A program made the translations under genes and the position numbers. Positions 43,301-51,866 of a stretch of DNA of 64,000 nt are shown piece after piece. The stretch covers positions 62,001-126,000 of the forward strand of contig JAIYDP010000116.1 of assembly GCA_027487435.1 (NCBI GenBank), given 5' to 3'. The DNA comes from Verrucomicrobiaceae bacterium (GTDB taxonomy: Bacteria; Verrucomicrobiota; Verrucomicrobiia; Verrucomicrobiales; Akkermansiaceae). Every line of letters begins with the position of its first letter. The first letter of the stretch is position 1. The notes beneath the pieces were generated by a model. That model was not told where the DNA came from and did no database searches. It saw only the letters and a list, made by a program, of their open reading frames with translations.

Positions 43301-43718
43301 GCAGAACCTGCAGCAAATCCATCGTTTGATCGTGAATCGCAAAGTCGGGCAGCGTCAATCCAAGGCGCGCGACTTCATCTGGATCATCGATCCATGGTGC
43401 ACCGAGCAGCAAAAAACTTTGGCGTGACTCTAACATCAAAATTTCACCGCGTAACGTGACATTCGTGCCGATGATCGAAAGCAAAAATAGCATGTCATTG
43501 CTACTGCGAAAAAACGCAGACGTCATCTCCCCTACGGGCCGTAGCAATGCGAAAATCTCTGTGATGTGTAATCCTACTCGCGCTTGCTGACAGATTTTTT
43601 CGAAACTCGGACCATAGGTGCGAATGCGTAGGTCTTCATCCCATTCAACATAAAACGGAAAGCCTCGGCGTAGCATGATATGATCGAATTCTGGGAGATT
43701 TGTCTGAATGAGATTCAT
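40374..43718 (-). CDS. HNOBA hybrid histidine kinase, partner of H-NOX
   Basis: The 1114-residue protein has, in order: an N-terminal HNOBA domain (about 1-150, with [20 protein letters not shown] and [19 protein letters not shown]), a coiled coil (about 150-185), PAS (about 185-300), GAF (about 305-450), HisKA with [15 protein letters not shown] (about 475-540), HATPase (about 590-705), a receiver-like domain (about 715-830), a canonical receiver (about 845-965, [26 protein letters not shown]) and an HPt domain with [13 protein letters not shown] (about 1000-1090). HNOBA domains bind H-NOX sensors, and the H-NOX gene lies immediately upstream. Loss of NO or O2 binding would change autophosphorylation. 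Confidence 0.93.
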   Translation of the reverse strand: MNLIQTNLPEFDHIMLRRGFPFYVEWDEDLRIRTYGPSFEKICQQARVGLHITEIFALLRPVGEMTSAFFRSSNDMLFLLSIIGTNVTLRGEILMLESRQSFLLLGAPWIDDPDEVARLGLTLPDFAIHDQTMDLLQVLQTQRMANDDLQRLTQKLTAQRTQLRIKEAETRKLAMIASRTDNAVIMTDGQGRIEWVNEGYVRLTGWSMEESLGKTPGSLLQGPDTDPNTAAFMREKLQLREGFRAEVLNYTKDGHKYWVSAEIQPIFDDKGELTNFMGVEADITQKKFEESRRNMQHSVTRILASDRSLSDAGGKILRAICQGLGSLIGCFWHPEEMNNELILSEVWHEPSLDCRALIELSKTLSYTKGEGLPGKVWQNGQRTWLDTESLYASCRRSAAFRNCGLRSALALPIFHSGVFQGVMEFFSASSEKHDDLLHDTLEGICYQVGQFIVRKKSQEELMRAKESAENANRAKSDFLATMSHEIRTPMNGVVGFAHLLNESQLSEQQQEFVTAIVSSAESLLRVINDVLDFSKIESGHMEIENSPFSLQTCIEEAVETVSANAAEKHLDLAAFVHADVPASILGDSLRIKQVLVNLLGNAVKFTHAGEVKIEVHATPMTDEEVELTFTVKDTGIGIAVDRIEHLFAAFQQEDSSTSRRFGGSGLGLAICKRLVELMGGKISVHSVQGEGSSFSFSLGVLVSSEPAPLIGPLPCPDLLGKRVLLVDGHRLSQEVLADLLHRWGLEVRSASSTMEAAKSLQDWLPHFLMIDSRLSDVTDIAFAQGLSAQGVAVFIPCRAAESKTMRDCFGITDLTTVSKPIKVSPLFNALISHANAKFPAFHNKNQPTSKPKSMNGLRLLLAEDNKINQKLALAILSQLGYQADLAKNGEEALHAAIAKGYDAILMDVQMPTMDGLEATRKIRQWESETGAPPIHIIALTANALVGDREICLAAGMDDYLSKPIRIDALRAALKNACSERLVAVSLEQEPQQQLSLEALTKLAEQLSLEDAVNLATEFLSDLEDQLNQIKGALESKEYQHVRRYAHSLKGTASIFDLSELQEVAFTMETACHHDRYDDAAAALPELVAAAKKAEEHLRKAIFSISSSSVLKNMS

Positions 43719-43740
43719 TACCTTCCTTTGATGTTAGGGC

Positions 43741-44283
43741 TCACCAACTGACGGCAAAGACATCGTGATCCGCACCCTCGTCCTTCCTGGCAATAACCTC
43801 GGAAGTGCATGGCGTCTCATAAAGTTTCCCTAAACCTTGTAGCAAGCCTGTGACGAAGGATGTCAGGCCGGGACGATGACTATGATAGTGCAAATGCAGT
43901 CCGTGATCTGTGACATCGGAGCATTGAAATCGTGGGGGTTCGAGGTTCGGGTAAATCATTGCCACACGGGTATGGAAATTCGGCAAATTGACAAGAAATT
44001 CTTTCAGGGAACTTCCCCCAGACTTCATCATCGGCCCATAGCTTTTCGCTGCGGTTTTTAAGACCCAGTGCTCACCAAAGACGATCAAAATCTGCTCGGC
44101 GGGCAGGCCCAGGACTTCTGAAGCGGCTCCCACAAGTTTGTATGTCAATTCATCGGGATAGCCTTCATTGCTGATGAAAACATCAACGTCCACACCGGCT
44201 TTTTCTTTGATCAACTCCCATTTCTCTTCGCCAAAATTGGTGATGACGAGTTCTTCTACTGCTTTGTTAACGAGACCATACAT
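43741..44283 (-). CDS. H-NOX haem-based gas sensor
   Basis: The 180-residue protein is a full H-NOX domain: MYGLVNKAVEELVITNFGEEKWE at the start, the proximal haem ligand His104 in NLPNFHTRV, and the propionate-binding YxSxR as Tyr133-Ser135-Arg137 (HYHSHRPGL). H-NOX proteins bind NO, and some bind O2 through a distal Tyr that cannot be judged here. The gene is 22 bp upstream of its HNOBA kinase partner, so the two form a sensing pair. Its own promoter may lie in the 93-bp gap upstream. Confidence 0.95.
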   Translation of the reverse strand: MYGLVNKAVEELVITNFGEEKWELIKEKAGVDVDVFISNEGYPDELTYKLVGAASEVLGLPAEQILIVFGEHWVLKTAAKSYGPMMKSGGSSLKEFLVNLPNFHTRVAMIYPNLEPPRFQCSDVTDHGLHLHYHSHRPGLTSFVTGLLQGLGKLYETPCTSEVIARKDEGADHDVFAVSW

Positions 44284-44376
44284 AATTGATTAAGTTTTTT
44301 GTTGTAAAGTGACTGCATCACTGTGTCCTAGAGCATCGGCATGTCAATGAAAATTGTGAAATTCAACATAGGTTTA

Positions 44377-46242
44377 CTATCGATTTTTGCAAAGTTGTTC
44401 CATTTCTGTCGCTGTCGGATGACGCGAAAGTATGGTTTCGATGCCAAATGTTCGTAATTCTTCGATTTCTTCCTCATGCAAACCTGCATTGACCGCAGCA
44501 TATCGAGTATAGGGTCTGCGTGTGATATCTCGCAAATAATCAGAAATATCACCATTTGCGTCATTGGTATCAAATATCAACAAGGAAGCACTCGTGCTAG
44601 CATCGCCAACCGCTTCGAGATCTTCCGCTACGATTACGTTCCAGCCATGTTTTTTCAGCAGAGAAATATGAAGCATCCTTACGAGACGATCCGAGCACAA
44701 AATGCAGGCAGAATCTTTTCGGTTTTCCGCCATCGACATCGAACTGGCAGACGTGGCAGCAGGCAGCCATACATGAAAATTGCTACCTTTTCCTCGTTCT
44801 GACTCAGCAGAAATATGCCCACCCATGGCAGCGCATAGGCGCTCAGCCAGCGATAATCCAAGCCCCGCGCCGTCGTGCTGCCTACCGCGAGTGGAATCGA
44901 GCGGCGAAAATGGTTGAAAAAGCAAATCTTTTTGCTCAGGAGAAATCCCAATACCCGTATCGATGACGCTGAAGCAAATCCCTCTAACATCGTTTCTTGT
45001 TTCAGGGGCGACGCGCAGTTCCACACCTCCGCAATAGGTGAATTTCACGGCATTCTCAATGATGTTATTGAGGATCTGGAAGAATCTCGTGGGATCAAGC
45101 GCGATCTGGCTTGGCGTATCATCAGAAATCTCAGTCCTCCATGTTAGTCTTTTGGCTTGGGCAAGAGGGCGAAAATGCTTTGTTAACGCCGCAATCAGCT
45201 CGTTCATTTGGCAGGCTTGTTGTTGGATCTGCAGTTTGCCTGCTTCAATGTCTGAAAAGTCCAAAACATTGTTGAGCAAGGCGAGCAATTGATCGCCCGA
45301 TGCATGGATGGTTTTTGCGTAGTCCTTTTGTTGAGGCGTAAGAGACGTGGTGAGCAGGAGTTCCGTCATGCCGATCACGCCATTCATAGGAGTGCGAATT
45401 TCATGACTCATAGTAGCAAGAAATCGGCTTTTGGCCTCATTCGCTGCTTGAGCTGCTGCCGATGTTGCTTCGAGGCGTACAATGGTGGCATGCATTTTCC
45501 GTTGATGGTAGTAAACGCCTAGGCCAACCATGCTGGAAACCACAAACGATACGGCACCGCAGATCAAAGACCATGTAGCAAAACGCCGCAATTGTTCTTC
45601 ATAAAAATCTAGTTCCATGTCCACGACTACGGCCGCGATGATGTTTCCCTGCGCGTCACGCACGGGAGCGTGACCACTGAGAAAAGTGCCCCAGCGATCT
45701 TGTTGCGGTTGTTGATTCACGGTGACGATCCCTTGGGTAAGTGTGCGGCGGAGGTCGTCGCTGGCCTCGGGATATGGCTGCATCAGATGCGCTTTGTCGT
45801 CCACGCCATCGCCATCGGCATCGCCTTGTGGGGTCGGATCTACCACGAAATGCACCTCGTTTCCTTTCATGATGCAGCTGTAAACGAAGCGGAAAAATTC
45901 TGGATCTTGCATCGATTCCTTGGCCTTTTGCAAAGCATCGCATGAGCGAAGGTAGGGATCTCCACCTTCCAGCGAGGCCTCGGTGAGCGATGCATGTAGC
46001 ACTGGATCAACGGCAAGAGCACAATGCAATGCACTTCGGCGCAAGGCATTGCGCATTGCAGCATCCGCTTCCTTGGCCATGGTGCTGTAGAAAAACACTA
46101 GCATCAAGCTCGTCAAAAGAAACAATACCCCAGATGTGCTGATTGCCTGAACCAAAGGTCGCAGTCGCCCACCTTTGATGGTGCCATTTCGGTTCCCCGC
46201 AGACAGCGAATCAGATTTTGACGACTGAGGAAGTAGATTCAC
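44377..46242 (-). CDS. Membrane histidine kinase with degenerate receiver
   Basis: The 621-residue protein has a first membrane span (about 33-53), a periplasmic sensor of about 170 residues with the Ca-loop-like [13 protein letters not shown] and a second span (about 227-248). The cytoplasmic part has HisKA with [15 protein letters not shown] (about 275-340), HATPase (about 375-490, [20 protein letters not shown]), and a final stretch (about 510-621) with receiver-like secondary structure but no phosphoacceptor Asp in the expected FDTNDANGD place. The ligand is unknown. It begins the minus-strand run that leads to the H-NOX and exopolysaccharide genes, after a 93-bp gap. Confidence 0.88.
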   Translation of the reverse strand: MNLLPQSSKSDSLSAGNRNGTIKGGRLRPLVQAISTSGVLFLLTSLMLVFFYSTMAKEADAAMRNALRRSALHCALAVDPVLHASLTEASLEGGDPYLRSCDALQKAKESMQDPEFFRFVYSCIMKGNEVHFVVDPTPQGDADGDGVDDKAHLMQPYPEASDDLRRTLTQGIVTVNQQPQQDRWGTFLSGHAPVRDAQGNIIAAVVVDMELDFYEEQLRRFATWSLICGAVSFVVSSMVGLGVYYHQRKMHATIVRLEATSAAAQAANEAKSRFLATMSHEIRTPMNGVIGMTELLLTTSLTPQQKDYAKTIHASGDQLLALLNNVLDFSDIEAGKLQIQQQACQMNELIAALTKHFRPLAQAKRLTWRTEISDDTPSQIALDPTRFFQILNNIIENAVKFTYCGGVELRVAPETRNDVRGICFSVIDTGIGISPEQKDLLFQPFSPLDSTRGRQHDGAGLGLSLAERLCAAMGGHISAESERGKGSNFHVWLPAATSASSMSMAENRKDSACILCSDRLVRMLHISLLKKHGWNVIVAEDLEAVGDASTSASLLIFDTNDANGDISDYLRDITRRPYTRYAAVNAGLHEEEIEELRTFGIETILSRHPTATEMEQLCKNR

Positions 46243-46424
46243 TTAATGAAATTTTGTGTATTGATGTTTCCAAAATTAACCCTAGGCTCATAACGTTAGC
46301 GGAACTATTTCGGCATTGCGAGGATATTCTAACGATTCACTCACTTCGATCAATCCCCCCAAATGAGTGGCGAAGAATCTTGAAATTTCACTCAGTTGCG
46401 GGGATTGTGACAACACGATTTTAT
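46243..46424 (+). promoter_or_regulatory. Candidate activator sites upstream of the sorted-protein promoter
   Basis: TTCACTCA occurs at 46336-46343 and again at 46387-46394 (51 bp apart, about five helical turns), and the inverse TGAGTG lies at 46364-46369. The sites fall about 30-90 bp upstream of the sigma54-type promoter at 46424, the range used by enhancer-binding activators. Binding is inferred from repetition and position only; PrsR-like activators control other exosortase substrates, but none is encoded in the window. Confidence 0.4.
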
Positions 46425-46438
46425 GGCAAACTGCATGC
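46424..46438 (+). promoter_or_regulatory. Sigma54 (-24/-12) promoter of the sorted-protein/exosortase genes
   Basis: TGGCAAACTGCATGC (46424-46438) has GG at 46425-46426 and GC at 46437-46438, 10 bases apart, and differs from the rsr promoter (TGGCACGCTGCATGC) at only two positions. The predicted start is near 46450, 15 bases before the ATG at 46465. Sigma54 control of PEP-CTERM proteins is known from PrsK/PrsR systems. Confidence 0.82.
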
Positions 46439-46464
46439 GTCTTCGACGAAACATCATCAACAAT

Positions 46465-47292
46465 ATGAAAACAACACAGGCGATCCTATTCGCAACCATG
46501 CTATCCTCCTCTGCCAGCGTAGTCATCACCTATGCGGAAGATCCTAACTCCTACAATTCCAGTCTTTCTGGAACTTCGGTTCTCGATTTCAACGACATGA
46601 AAGTCGGACGAAAAAACAATGTCTCATGGGACGGTGTGGGAACCTTCGATGCGCTACACATCTATCGCACCGATGTTTTTGGCGGTGCTCCTGATGCAAA
46701 TAATCCGAAAGGCTCGAACTACTCGGTACAAGGCGCAGGCTCAAAATTGGTCAACTCGACATTGATGCTAGAAAAACCCTCGGCCTACTTCGGCATGTGG
46801 TGGTCGGCTGGCGACGCTCGCAACGTGCTGAGTTTCTTCAGCGGCGGTGACCTCGTAGCGCGCTTTACCACAAGTTCGCTGATGGAACCACTTCCGGCGG
46901 AATACGACGGCAACCCGATGAATCGTAGTCTGAACCGTGGCGAACCCTATGCCTTCATTAACTTTTTCGGTGACACCAAGACAACTTGGGATCGCATCAT
47001 TTTCTCGAACGATGGTCAATCGGGCTTTGAGTCGGACAACTACACATCGCGTGTGGAAGCATGGGATCCCGCCAAAGACGGTGCCATCGCAGGCGTAGTC
47101 GTGGCAGAAGTTTCCGGAACGAGCACCAAGCTCCTCTCCACCAAAGATTTAGAAGGCACACGTTGGAGTTTGGATAAAACCACGGCGGCAAAAGCACCAG
47201 GTGCACCTGTCCCACCTTGGGTTCTCCTCGGAGCTTTTGGTGTCGTAGCTGTTTTGCGTCAATCGAAACGCAACAAAACCAGCCAAGCATAA
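46465..47292 (+). CDS. Secreted protein with PEP-CTERM-like sorting tail
   Basis: The start at 46465 is set by the promoter and opens a signal peptide (MKTTQAILFATMLSSSASVV). The 275-residue product has no known domain; its body is rich in Asn, Gly, Ser and Trp (WDGVGTFDALHIYRTDVFGG, FGMWWSAGDARNVL) with a beta-rich look. The C-terminus is a tripartite sorting signal: a Pro-rich motif (APGAPVPP), a hydrophobic span (WVLLGAFGVVAVL) and a basic tail (RQSKRNK). It lies 13 bp before an exosortase gene, its probable sorting enzyme. The motif VPP differs from the classical VPEP. Confidence 0.75.
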   Translation: MKTTQAILFATMLSSSASVVITYAEDPNSYNSSLSGTSVLDFNDMKVGRKNNVSWDGVGTFDALHIYRTDVFGGAPDANNPKGSNYSVQGAGSKLVNSTLMLEKPSAYFGMWWSAGDARNVLSFFSGGDLVARFTTSSLMEPLPAEYDGNPMNRSLNRGEPYAFINFFGDTKTTWDRIIFSNDGQSGFESDNYTSRVEAWDPAKDGAIAGVVVAEVSGTSTKLLSTKDLEGTRWSLDKTTAAKAPGAPVPPWVLLGAFGVVAVLRQSKRNKTSQA

Positions 47293-47305
47293 TTTCTTCC
47301 ATCTG

Positions 47306-48736
47306 ATGGCCCGACTTGTTTTATCGCCCCGCCTGATTCGCACATTCATGGCATGTGCGTTTCTGGCGGCGGCGGTTCTCTTTGCGCAATCGCAAGACGC
47401 TCTTCGGGAAATCACTCGTCCGCTCGTTCTCGGAATACTTCGTCTCGGCGGTCTAGCCGTTTTGGATCATGGGGAAACCATGCGCATCGCCCACCTCGAT
47501 GTGCCATGGACGCGGGATTGCGCAGGCATCAATCTGCTCATCATCATGCTCGCCCTCGCCGTTTGGGTGAATCGCGACGAGGAAAAAGTTCGAACGTTTT
47601 GGACGCGTATCGCGCTGACATTTCCCGCCGCGTTGGCTGCCAATGTGCTCCGTGTTTTGTCTCTCATCGCGTATCGCTGGATAGCCTTCCCTGTGGTAGA
47701 GAGCCCGCAAATGCATTATTTCCTTGGGTTTTTCTGGATGGTGCCATTCATTGCTTGGATTACGCCGAAGAGGCAGAGGCCCGGTTCTCATGCGTGGATG
47801 GAAACTCTTCACGCGGCGGCTACCGTTTCCTTATTGACGCCCGTTACCGGTATGCCCAACGGTTCCATGGCTGCGATCGCGGCGATTTTCGCACTAGCAC
47901 AATGTCGCATTCGCCAAGATTTTTGGGTTCGACGCCTTGTGCTGACTTTTCTCTGGGCTATTGCAGGAGGTCTTGTGGCATCGATGAACATGGAGTCGTT
48001 TTGGCTGCCATGGCTCTTATGTTGTCCTTTGTTGATCGACTTTCGTTGGGTCTTGAGTCCCGCTGGTTTCATGGTGCTTCTATGCACGCAGTCGATGTTT
48101 GCCTTGCAATCCTGGGCACCTTACCTCGGTTGGCCTGCTATCGGTTGGGCCGTCTGGTCGTGGATGGGCAAATCTGCAGAGAATACCGATCAACCTAGCG
48201 GAAGTGATGCGGCAGTTCGTCGCCGATTTCGTCCTGTTTTTTTCGTCGCATGCTCGCCGATGTTTTTCGCGCCATTTCTTGCGTCGAGCTTGCTATCATG
48301 GAAGCATGAACGCTGGCAGCCACCCGCTACGCTGGAATCGCGTCTGTTAGAAAATCAAGGTTATGAAGTTCTCCTCCCCGAGCAGCCCAACAATATTGCG
48401 TTGCTTTGCTACGGCCCAGAAGGAAGTGATCGTCATCACACTCTGAAAATCTGCTTAAAATATCGCGGCACCGAATTGACCGCAACCACCGAAGATGCCG
48501 CGGTTTTCACGGATGGGACACACTGGATGCGTGAGTGCTTTGTGCAAGATGGGGCATTGCTTTTAGACTACCCCGAATACCTCAAAAGCACCTTTGCGCC
48601 AAAGTCATCTCCTGGGGTGCATCTGATTTTCATCGCACCGAAAGAGGCCTTTTCGCCTCAGGATTTCTCTCTGCTTGCAGCAAAACTAGCGAGACAGTTT
48701 CATGAGCATTGCATTACTCGTTCCTCATCGCCGTAG
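47306..48736 (+). CDS. Exosortase, probably dedicated to the adjacent protein
   Basis: The 476-residue protein has about eight or more membrane spans and the catalytic residues of exosortases: Cys72 in RDCAGINLLIIML, Arg116 in NVLRVLSLIAY and His137 in MHYFLGF. A C-terminal soluble part of about 150 residues follows the last span (about 320-476: WKHERWQPPATLESRLLENQG, THWMRECFVQDGALL), of uncertain type but placed like the EpsI-type domains fused to some exosortases. It should cleave the tail of the upstream secreted protein and attach it to a surface acceptor. No other sorted protein was seen in the window. Confidence 0.88.
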   Translation: MARLVLSPRLIRTFMACAFLAAAVLFAQSQDALREITRPLVLGILRLGGLAVLDHGETMRIAHLDVPWTRDCAGINLLIIMLALAVWVNRDEEKVRTFWTRIALTFPAALAANVLRVLSLIAYRWIAFPVVESPQMHYFLGFFWMVPFIAWITPKRQRPGSHAWMETLHAAATVSLLTPVTGMPNGSMAAIAAIFALAQCRIRQDFWVRRLVLTFLWAIAGGLVASMNMESFWLPWLLCCPLLIDFRWVLSPAGFMVLLCTQSMFALQSWAPYLGWPAIGWAVWSWMGKSAENTDQPSGSDAAVRRRFRPVFFVACSPMFFAPFLASSLLSWKHERWQPPATLESRLLENQGYEVLLPEQPNNIALLCYGPEGSDRHHTLKICLKYRGTELTATTEDAAVFTDGTHWMRECFVQDGALLLDYPEYLKSTFAPKSSPGVHLIFIAPKEAFSPQDFSLLAAKLARQFHEHCITRSSSP

Positions 48737-48742
48737 CTCGCT

Positions 48743-49405
48743 TTAGGTGGCTTGCCTCGCATCCAAAAAGCGTAAAACCGCCTCAGTTCTGCTGCGAACG
48801 TGGAGTTTTTGATAGATCTGTTTCAGATAGTCGCGAACCGTTTCATAGGAAATGTGCAACTCAGACGCAGCTTCTTTCGGGACGAGTCCTTTTGCCAGCA
48901 GCTCTAAAATTTGTCGCTCGCGAGGGGAAAGCGAAGGAAGTGGCACGGTTGGTTTCTTGGGCGGGTTTTTTTGAAAGGAGCGTATGACCATGCCTGCGAT
49001 TGCCGGGCTGAGTGGCGACTCACCACGATGTGCCGTGAGAATGCCTTCGATGATGGTCTCGTGACTCGAATTTTTCAGCAAGTATCCATTGGCGCCAGCT
49101 TCTAAGGCTCCAAACACCTGCTCTGGGTGATCGTGAATCGTGAGAACCACAAGCGCTGCACTTGGCAACATTGCCGATAGAATTCGTATGCAATCTTGTC
49201 CATTCATCCCTGGTAGCTCTAAATCGACAATTACCACATTCGGAGCTGTCTCATGGATCTGAGGAAGTGCTTCTTCTGCGCTCGGCCATGCGCCACAAAC
49301 CTCCATATTGGGGGTCTTTTCAATGAGCTTGTGAAGAATGCTCATCATGGTTTTGCTATCTTCGATGAATGCTACGCGCAAGTTTTTTTCAGTAAGAAGG
49401 TTCAT
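48743..49405 (-). CDS. NarL/LuxR-type response regulator
   Basis: The 220-residue protein has a receiver domain (VAFIEDSKTMM, phosphoacceptor Asp in VVIVDLELPGMNG, LLKNSSHE) and a LuxR-type HTH (LSPRERQILELLAKGLVPKEAASELHISYETVRDYLKQIYQKLHV). It lies convergent to the exosortase gene with a 6-bp gap and divergent from the WecG-STAS gene. The region upstream of its start holds a 9-bp tandem repeat (49425-49443) and an inverted repeat (49514-49534) that may be its sites. Confidence 0.93.
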   Translation of the reverse strand: MNLLTEKNLRVAFIEDSKTMMSILHKLIEKTPNMEVCGAWPSAEEALPQIHETAPNVVIVDLELPGMNGQDCIRILSAMLPSAALVVLTIHDHPEQVFGALEAGANGYLLKNSSHETIIEGILTAHRGESPLSPAIAGMVIRSFQKNPPKKPTVPLPSLSPRERQILELLAKGLVPKEAASELHISYETVRDYLKQIYQKLHVRSRTEAVLRFLDARQAT

Positions 49406-49424
49406 CTATTTGATTTTACTAGTT

Positions 49425-49443
49425 CAGCACTACACAGCACTAC
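49425..49443. repeat. Tandem repeat CAGCACTAC x2 in the divergent promoter region
   Basis: CAGCACTAC occurs at 49425-49433 and 49435-49443, offset by 10 bp, about one helical turn. It lies 20 bp upstream of the LuxR-type regulator gene and about 110 bp upstream of the WecG-STAS gene. Such phased repeats suit a dimeric regulator; autoregulation is a guess. Confidence 0.5.
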
Positions 49444-49513
49444 GGTCTTGGCAACTTTATATTGCATAAAACGAAAGAAAAATATAATTTAGGGAGGATT
49501 TTTCCTCTATGTA

Positions 49514-49534
49514 TTTGACTTTTATGAAGTCAAA
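49514..49534. promoter_or_regulatory. Inverted repeat before the WecG-STAS gene
   Basis: TTTGACTT (49514-49521) and AAGTCAAA (49527-49534) form a perfect 8-bp inverted repeat with a 5-bp spacer, ending 14 bp before the start codon. It may be an operator or an RNA hairpin in the leader that affects translation. Confidence 0.55.
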
Positions 49535-49548
49535 ATTACTGTTTTGCA

Positions 49549-50730
49549 ATGTCTGTTTCCGAAATACGTGCTAACGATCGGTCAACCCTGCCGGCGCGGC
49601 CTTGGGCTCACATGCTGCCCCCGCCGATTGTGATGATGGGTGTGCCGATCGATCAATTGAATACCAGCCAAGCCCTTACGATCATCGAAGAAATGATCGC
49701 GAGTCGCAAGCCGCATGTCATCGCCACAGCAAATGTCGATTTCCTCGCATTGGTGCATGAAGATCACGTTTTACAAGGGATTCTTCAGGATGCCGACTTG
49801 ATCTTGTGCGATGGTACGCCGTTGGTATGGATGTCGAAACTACTGGGCGACCCATTGCCAGAGCGCCTTGCAGGCAGTGACATGGTGCCTTTGTTGCTGG
49901 ATCTAGCGCAAGAAAAAGGACATCGTGTTTTCTTTCTGGGTGGGCGTGATGAAGTTGTGGCGATTGCGGAAGAGAAGATTCAAGCTCGTTGGCCCCGTCT
50001 GCAAATCGCAGGCATGTATTCCCCGCCTTTTGCGCCGCTCGATCAAATGGACCACGCGGATCTTTGCCGACGCATTCGCGAGGCGAAAGCCGATATGCTA
50101 TTTGTGTCCTTTGGTTGCCCCAAGCAGGAAAAATGGTTGGCAATGAATTTTCGCGAGGCCGGCGTTCCTGTAGCGATGGGAGTAGGAGCCACGATCGATT
50201 TCCTTGCCGGCGCGGTCAAACGAGCACCTGTGTGGATGCGCAAAAGTGGCTTAGAATGGCTATTCCGCGTGATTCAAGAGCCTCGCCGCTTGGCGAAAAG
50301 ATACTACACTGACTTTCGTATCGTTGTGCCTGGCCTCTTGTGGCAATATCTTAAAACACGCTCTTCAGGTGAGACTCAGCAGATTTCTCCAGCAGCTCCT
50401 CCGGCAGTGCAGATTGCAGCTCCTCCTGAAAACTACTCGATCATCACCTTACCAAGCCGCCTTGATGCGATTGCTGCGCGAGATGCCGCGCTATGGCCTG
50501 CCGATATGGCGTCGTCGGTGATCATTGATGCAAGTGCGACAACATTTCTTGACTCGACAGGGAGCGGCAAGCTCGCACGTCTTGCACGTACGACGCGTGA
50601 AATGGGAGGCAAATGCTACCTTGCTGGAGCCAATGACTCAACTCTACGCACGCTAGATTTGATGAAACTTCGCAACCTGTTCGTCGAGGTCGCCACGGTT
50701 GAAGCAGCACAGCGGTGCATAGAATCATGA
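49549..50730 (+). CDS. WecG/TagA-type glycosyltransferase fused to a STAS domain
   Basis: The 393-residue protein has a GT26 domain (about 25-255): VIATANVDFLALVHEDHVLQ, ADLILCDGTPLVWMSKLLG, LFVSFGCPKQEKWLAMN and GVGATIDFLAGAVKRAPVWM. A linker of about 40 residues rich in Pro and Ala leads to a STAS domain (about 300-393) with IIDASATTFLDSTGSGKLARL, where Ser336 sits at the usual phosphorylation position. WecG-type enzymes transfer ManNAc(A) or similar sugars to a lipid carrier. The STAS part could let a partner-switch kinase control this step. It overlaps the next glycosyltransferase by ATGA. Confidence 0.9.
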   Translation: MSVSEIRANDRSTLPARPWAHMLPPPIVMMGVPIDQLNTSQALTIIEEMIASRKPHVIATANVDFLALVHEDHVLQGILQDADLILCDGTPLVWMSKLLGDPLPERLAGSDMVPLLLDLAQEKGHRVFFLGGRDEVVAIAEEKIQARWPRLQIAGMYSPPFAPLDQMDHADLCRRIREAKADMLFVSFGCPKQEKWLAMNFREAGVPVAMGVGATIDFLAGAVKRAPVWMRKSGLEWLFRVIQEPRRLAKRYYTDFRIVVPGLLWQYLKTRSSGETQQISPAAPPAVQIAAPPENYSIITLPSRLDAIAARDAALWPADMASSVIIDASATTFLDSTGSGKLARLARTTREMGGKCYLAGANDSTLRTLDLMKLRNLFVEVATVEAAQRCIES

Positions 50731-51860
50731 AGATTGGACTTACCGCCACCGTTGTGCAAGGGGGCCGCTCGGGCGTAGCTCAGTACGTGTTTTCTTTGAT
50801 TCGAGAAATGCTTCCCATTCATGATGTAGAACTCACGGTTTTTGTCTTGGAGGACGAGTTAGCGCTATTTGATTTCGCCGCAGATCAAATTAAGATCGTT
50901 CCCGTTCCGCGCCGGGCCAGCAGTCCCGTGAATAACATTCTATGGCATCAAACAGAGCTGCCTCAATTGGCTGAGCAGCACCGACTGGACTTGCTACATG
51001 TGCCAAGTTATCGACGTTTGATCTTCCGTGCCCCATGTCCCACCGTTGGGACCATCCATGACCTCGCGCCATTCCATGTCCGTGGTAAATACGACTTCGC
51101 TCGAATGTTCTACGGTCGCGTCATAGTAAAACAACTCGCCCGCAGGCAAAAAGAACTGATTGCCGTAAGTCACAATACGGCGCGGGACATCGAACGCTTT
51201 TTTGATATTCCAGCATCTACGATCAAGGTCATTCACAATGGCATTGATCACCAACGATTTTCCCCAGCTTCGCCTGATGAAGCGCGCGCATGGATGGCGA
51301 ACAAGCACGGTGTCGATGCTCCGTTTTTCCTCTACATTTCGCGACTCGAACACCCAGCAAAAAATCACGTGCGGTTGATATCTGCCTTTGATGCATTTAA
51401 GTCGAGAACGGGATTGGATTGGCAATTGGTGCTTGGTGGCGGCGATTGGCACGGCAGTTCGGCCATTTATGATGCCGCAGCGGCATCTCCATTTACGAAA
51501 GATATTACATTTCTCGGCTTCGTGCCAGACGAGGATTTGGCATCGCTCTACCGCGCTGCTCGCTGCATGGTATATCCAAGTTTGTTTGAGGGCTTTGGCT
51601 TGCCGCCGGTGGAGGCGATGGCTTGCGGCACCCCTGTGATCAGCAGTACTCGCGGTGCGTTGGAAGAAGTTGTAGCAGATGCAGCGCTAACGATTGATCC
51701 AGAAAACATTGAGGACATTGCGCAGGCACTTATCACTCTATCTTCTGATGCGGCTCTCGTATCGCAGCTTACTACCAAAGGCTTGGCAAATGCTGCCCGG
51801 TTCCATTGGTCGCGGGCTGCGGAACAGGTTGCCGAAGTCTATCGACTTACTCTCAGATAG
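50727..51860 (+). CDS. Glycosyltransferase family 4
   Basis: The start at 50727 (MKIGLTATVVQGGRSGVAQY) overlaps the upstream stop by ATGA. The 377-residue product has FLYISRLEHPAKNHVRLISAF, VLGGGDWHGSSAIYDAA and the donor site EGFGLPPVEAMACGTPV. It should add a further sugar after the WecG-type step. It is convergent with the flippase gene, ending 6 bp from it. Confidence 0.88.
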   Translation: MKIGLTATVVQGGRSGVAQYVFSLIREMLPIHDVELTVFVLEDELALFDFAADQIKIVPVPRRASSPVNNILWHQTELPQLAEQHRLDLLHVPSYRRLIFRAPCPTVGTIHDLAPFHVRGKYDFARMFYGRVIVKQLARRQKELIAVSHNTARDIERFFDIPASTIKVIHNGIDHQRFSPASPDEARAWMANKHGVDAPFFLYISRLEHPAKNHVRLISAFDAFKSRTGLDWQLVLGGGDWHGSSAIYDAAAASPFTKDITFLGFVPDEDLASLYRAARCMVYPSLFEGFGLPPVEAMACGTPVISSTRGALEEVVADAALTIDPENIEDIAQALITLSSDAALVSQLTTKGLANAARFHWSRAAEQVAEVYRLTLR

Positions 51861-51866
51861 GATCGT

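Noticed and set aside
49453-49471. A TGGCA...TTGC element before the WecG-STAS gene that resembles a sigma54 promoter.
   Set aside because: GG and GC are 12 bases apart, not 10, which normally abolishes sigma54 recognition.
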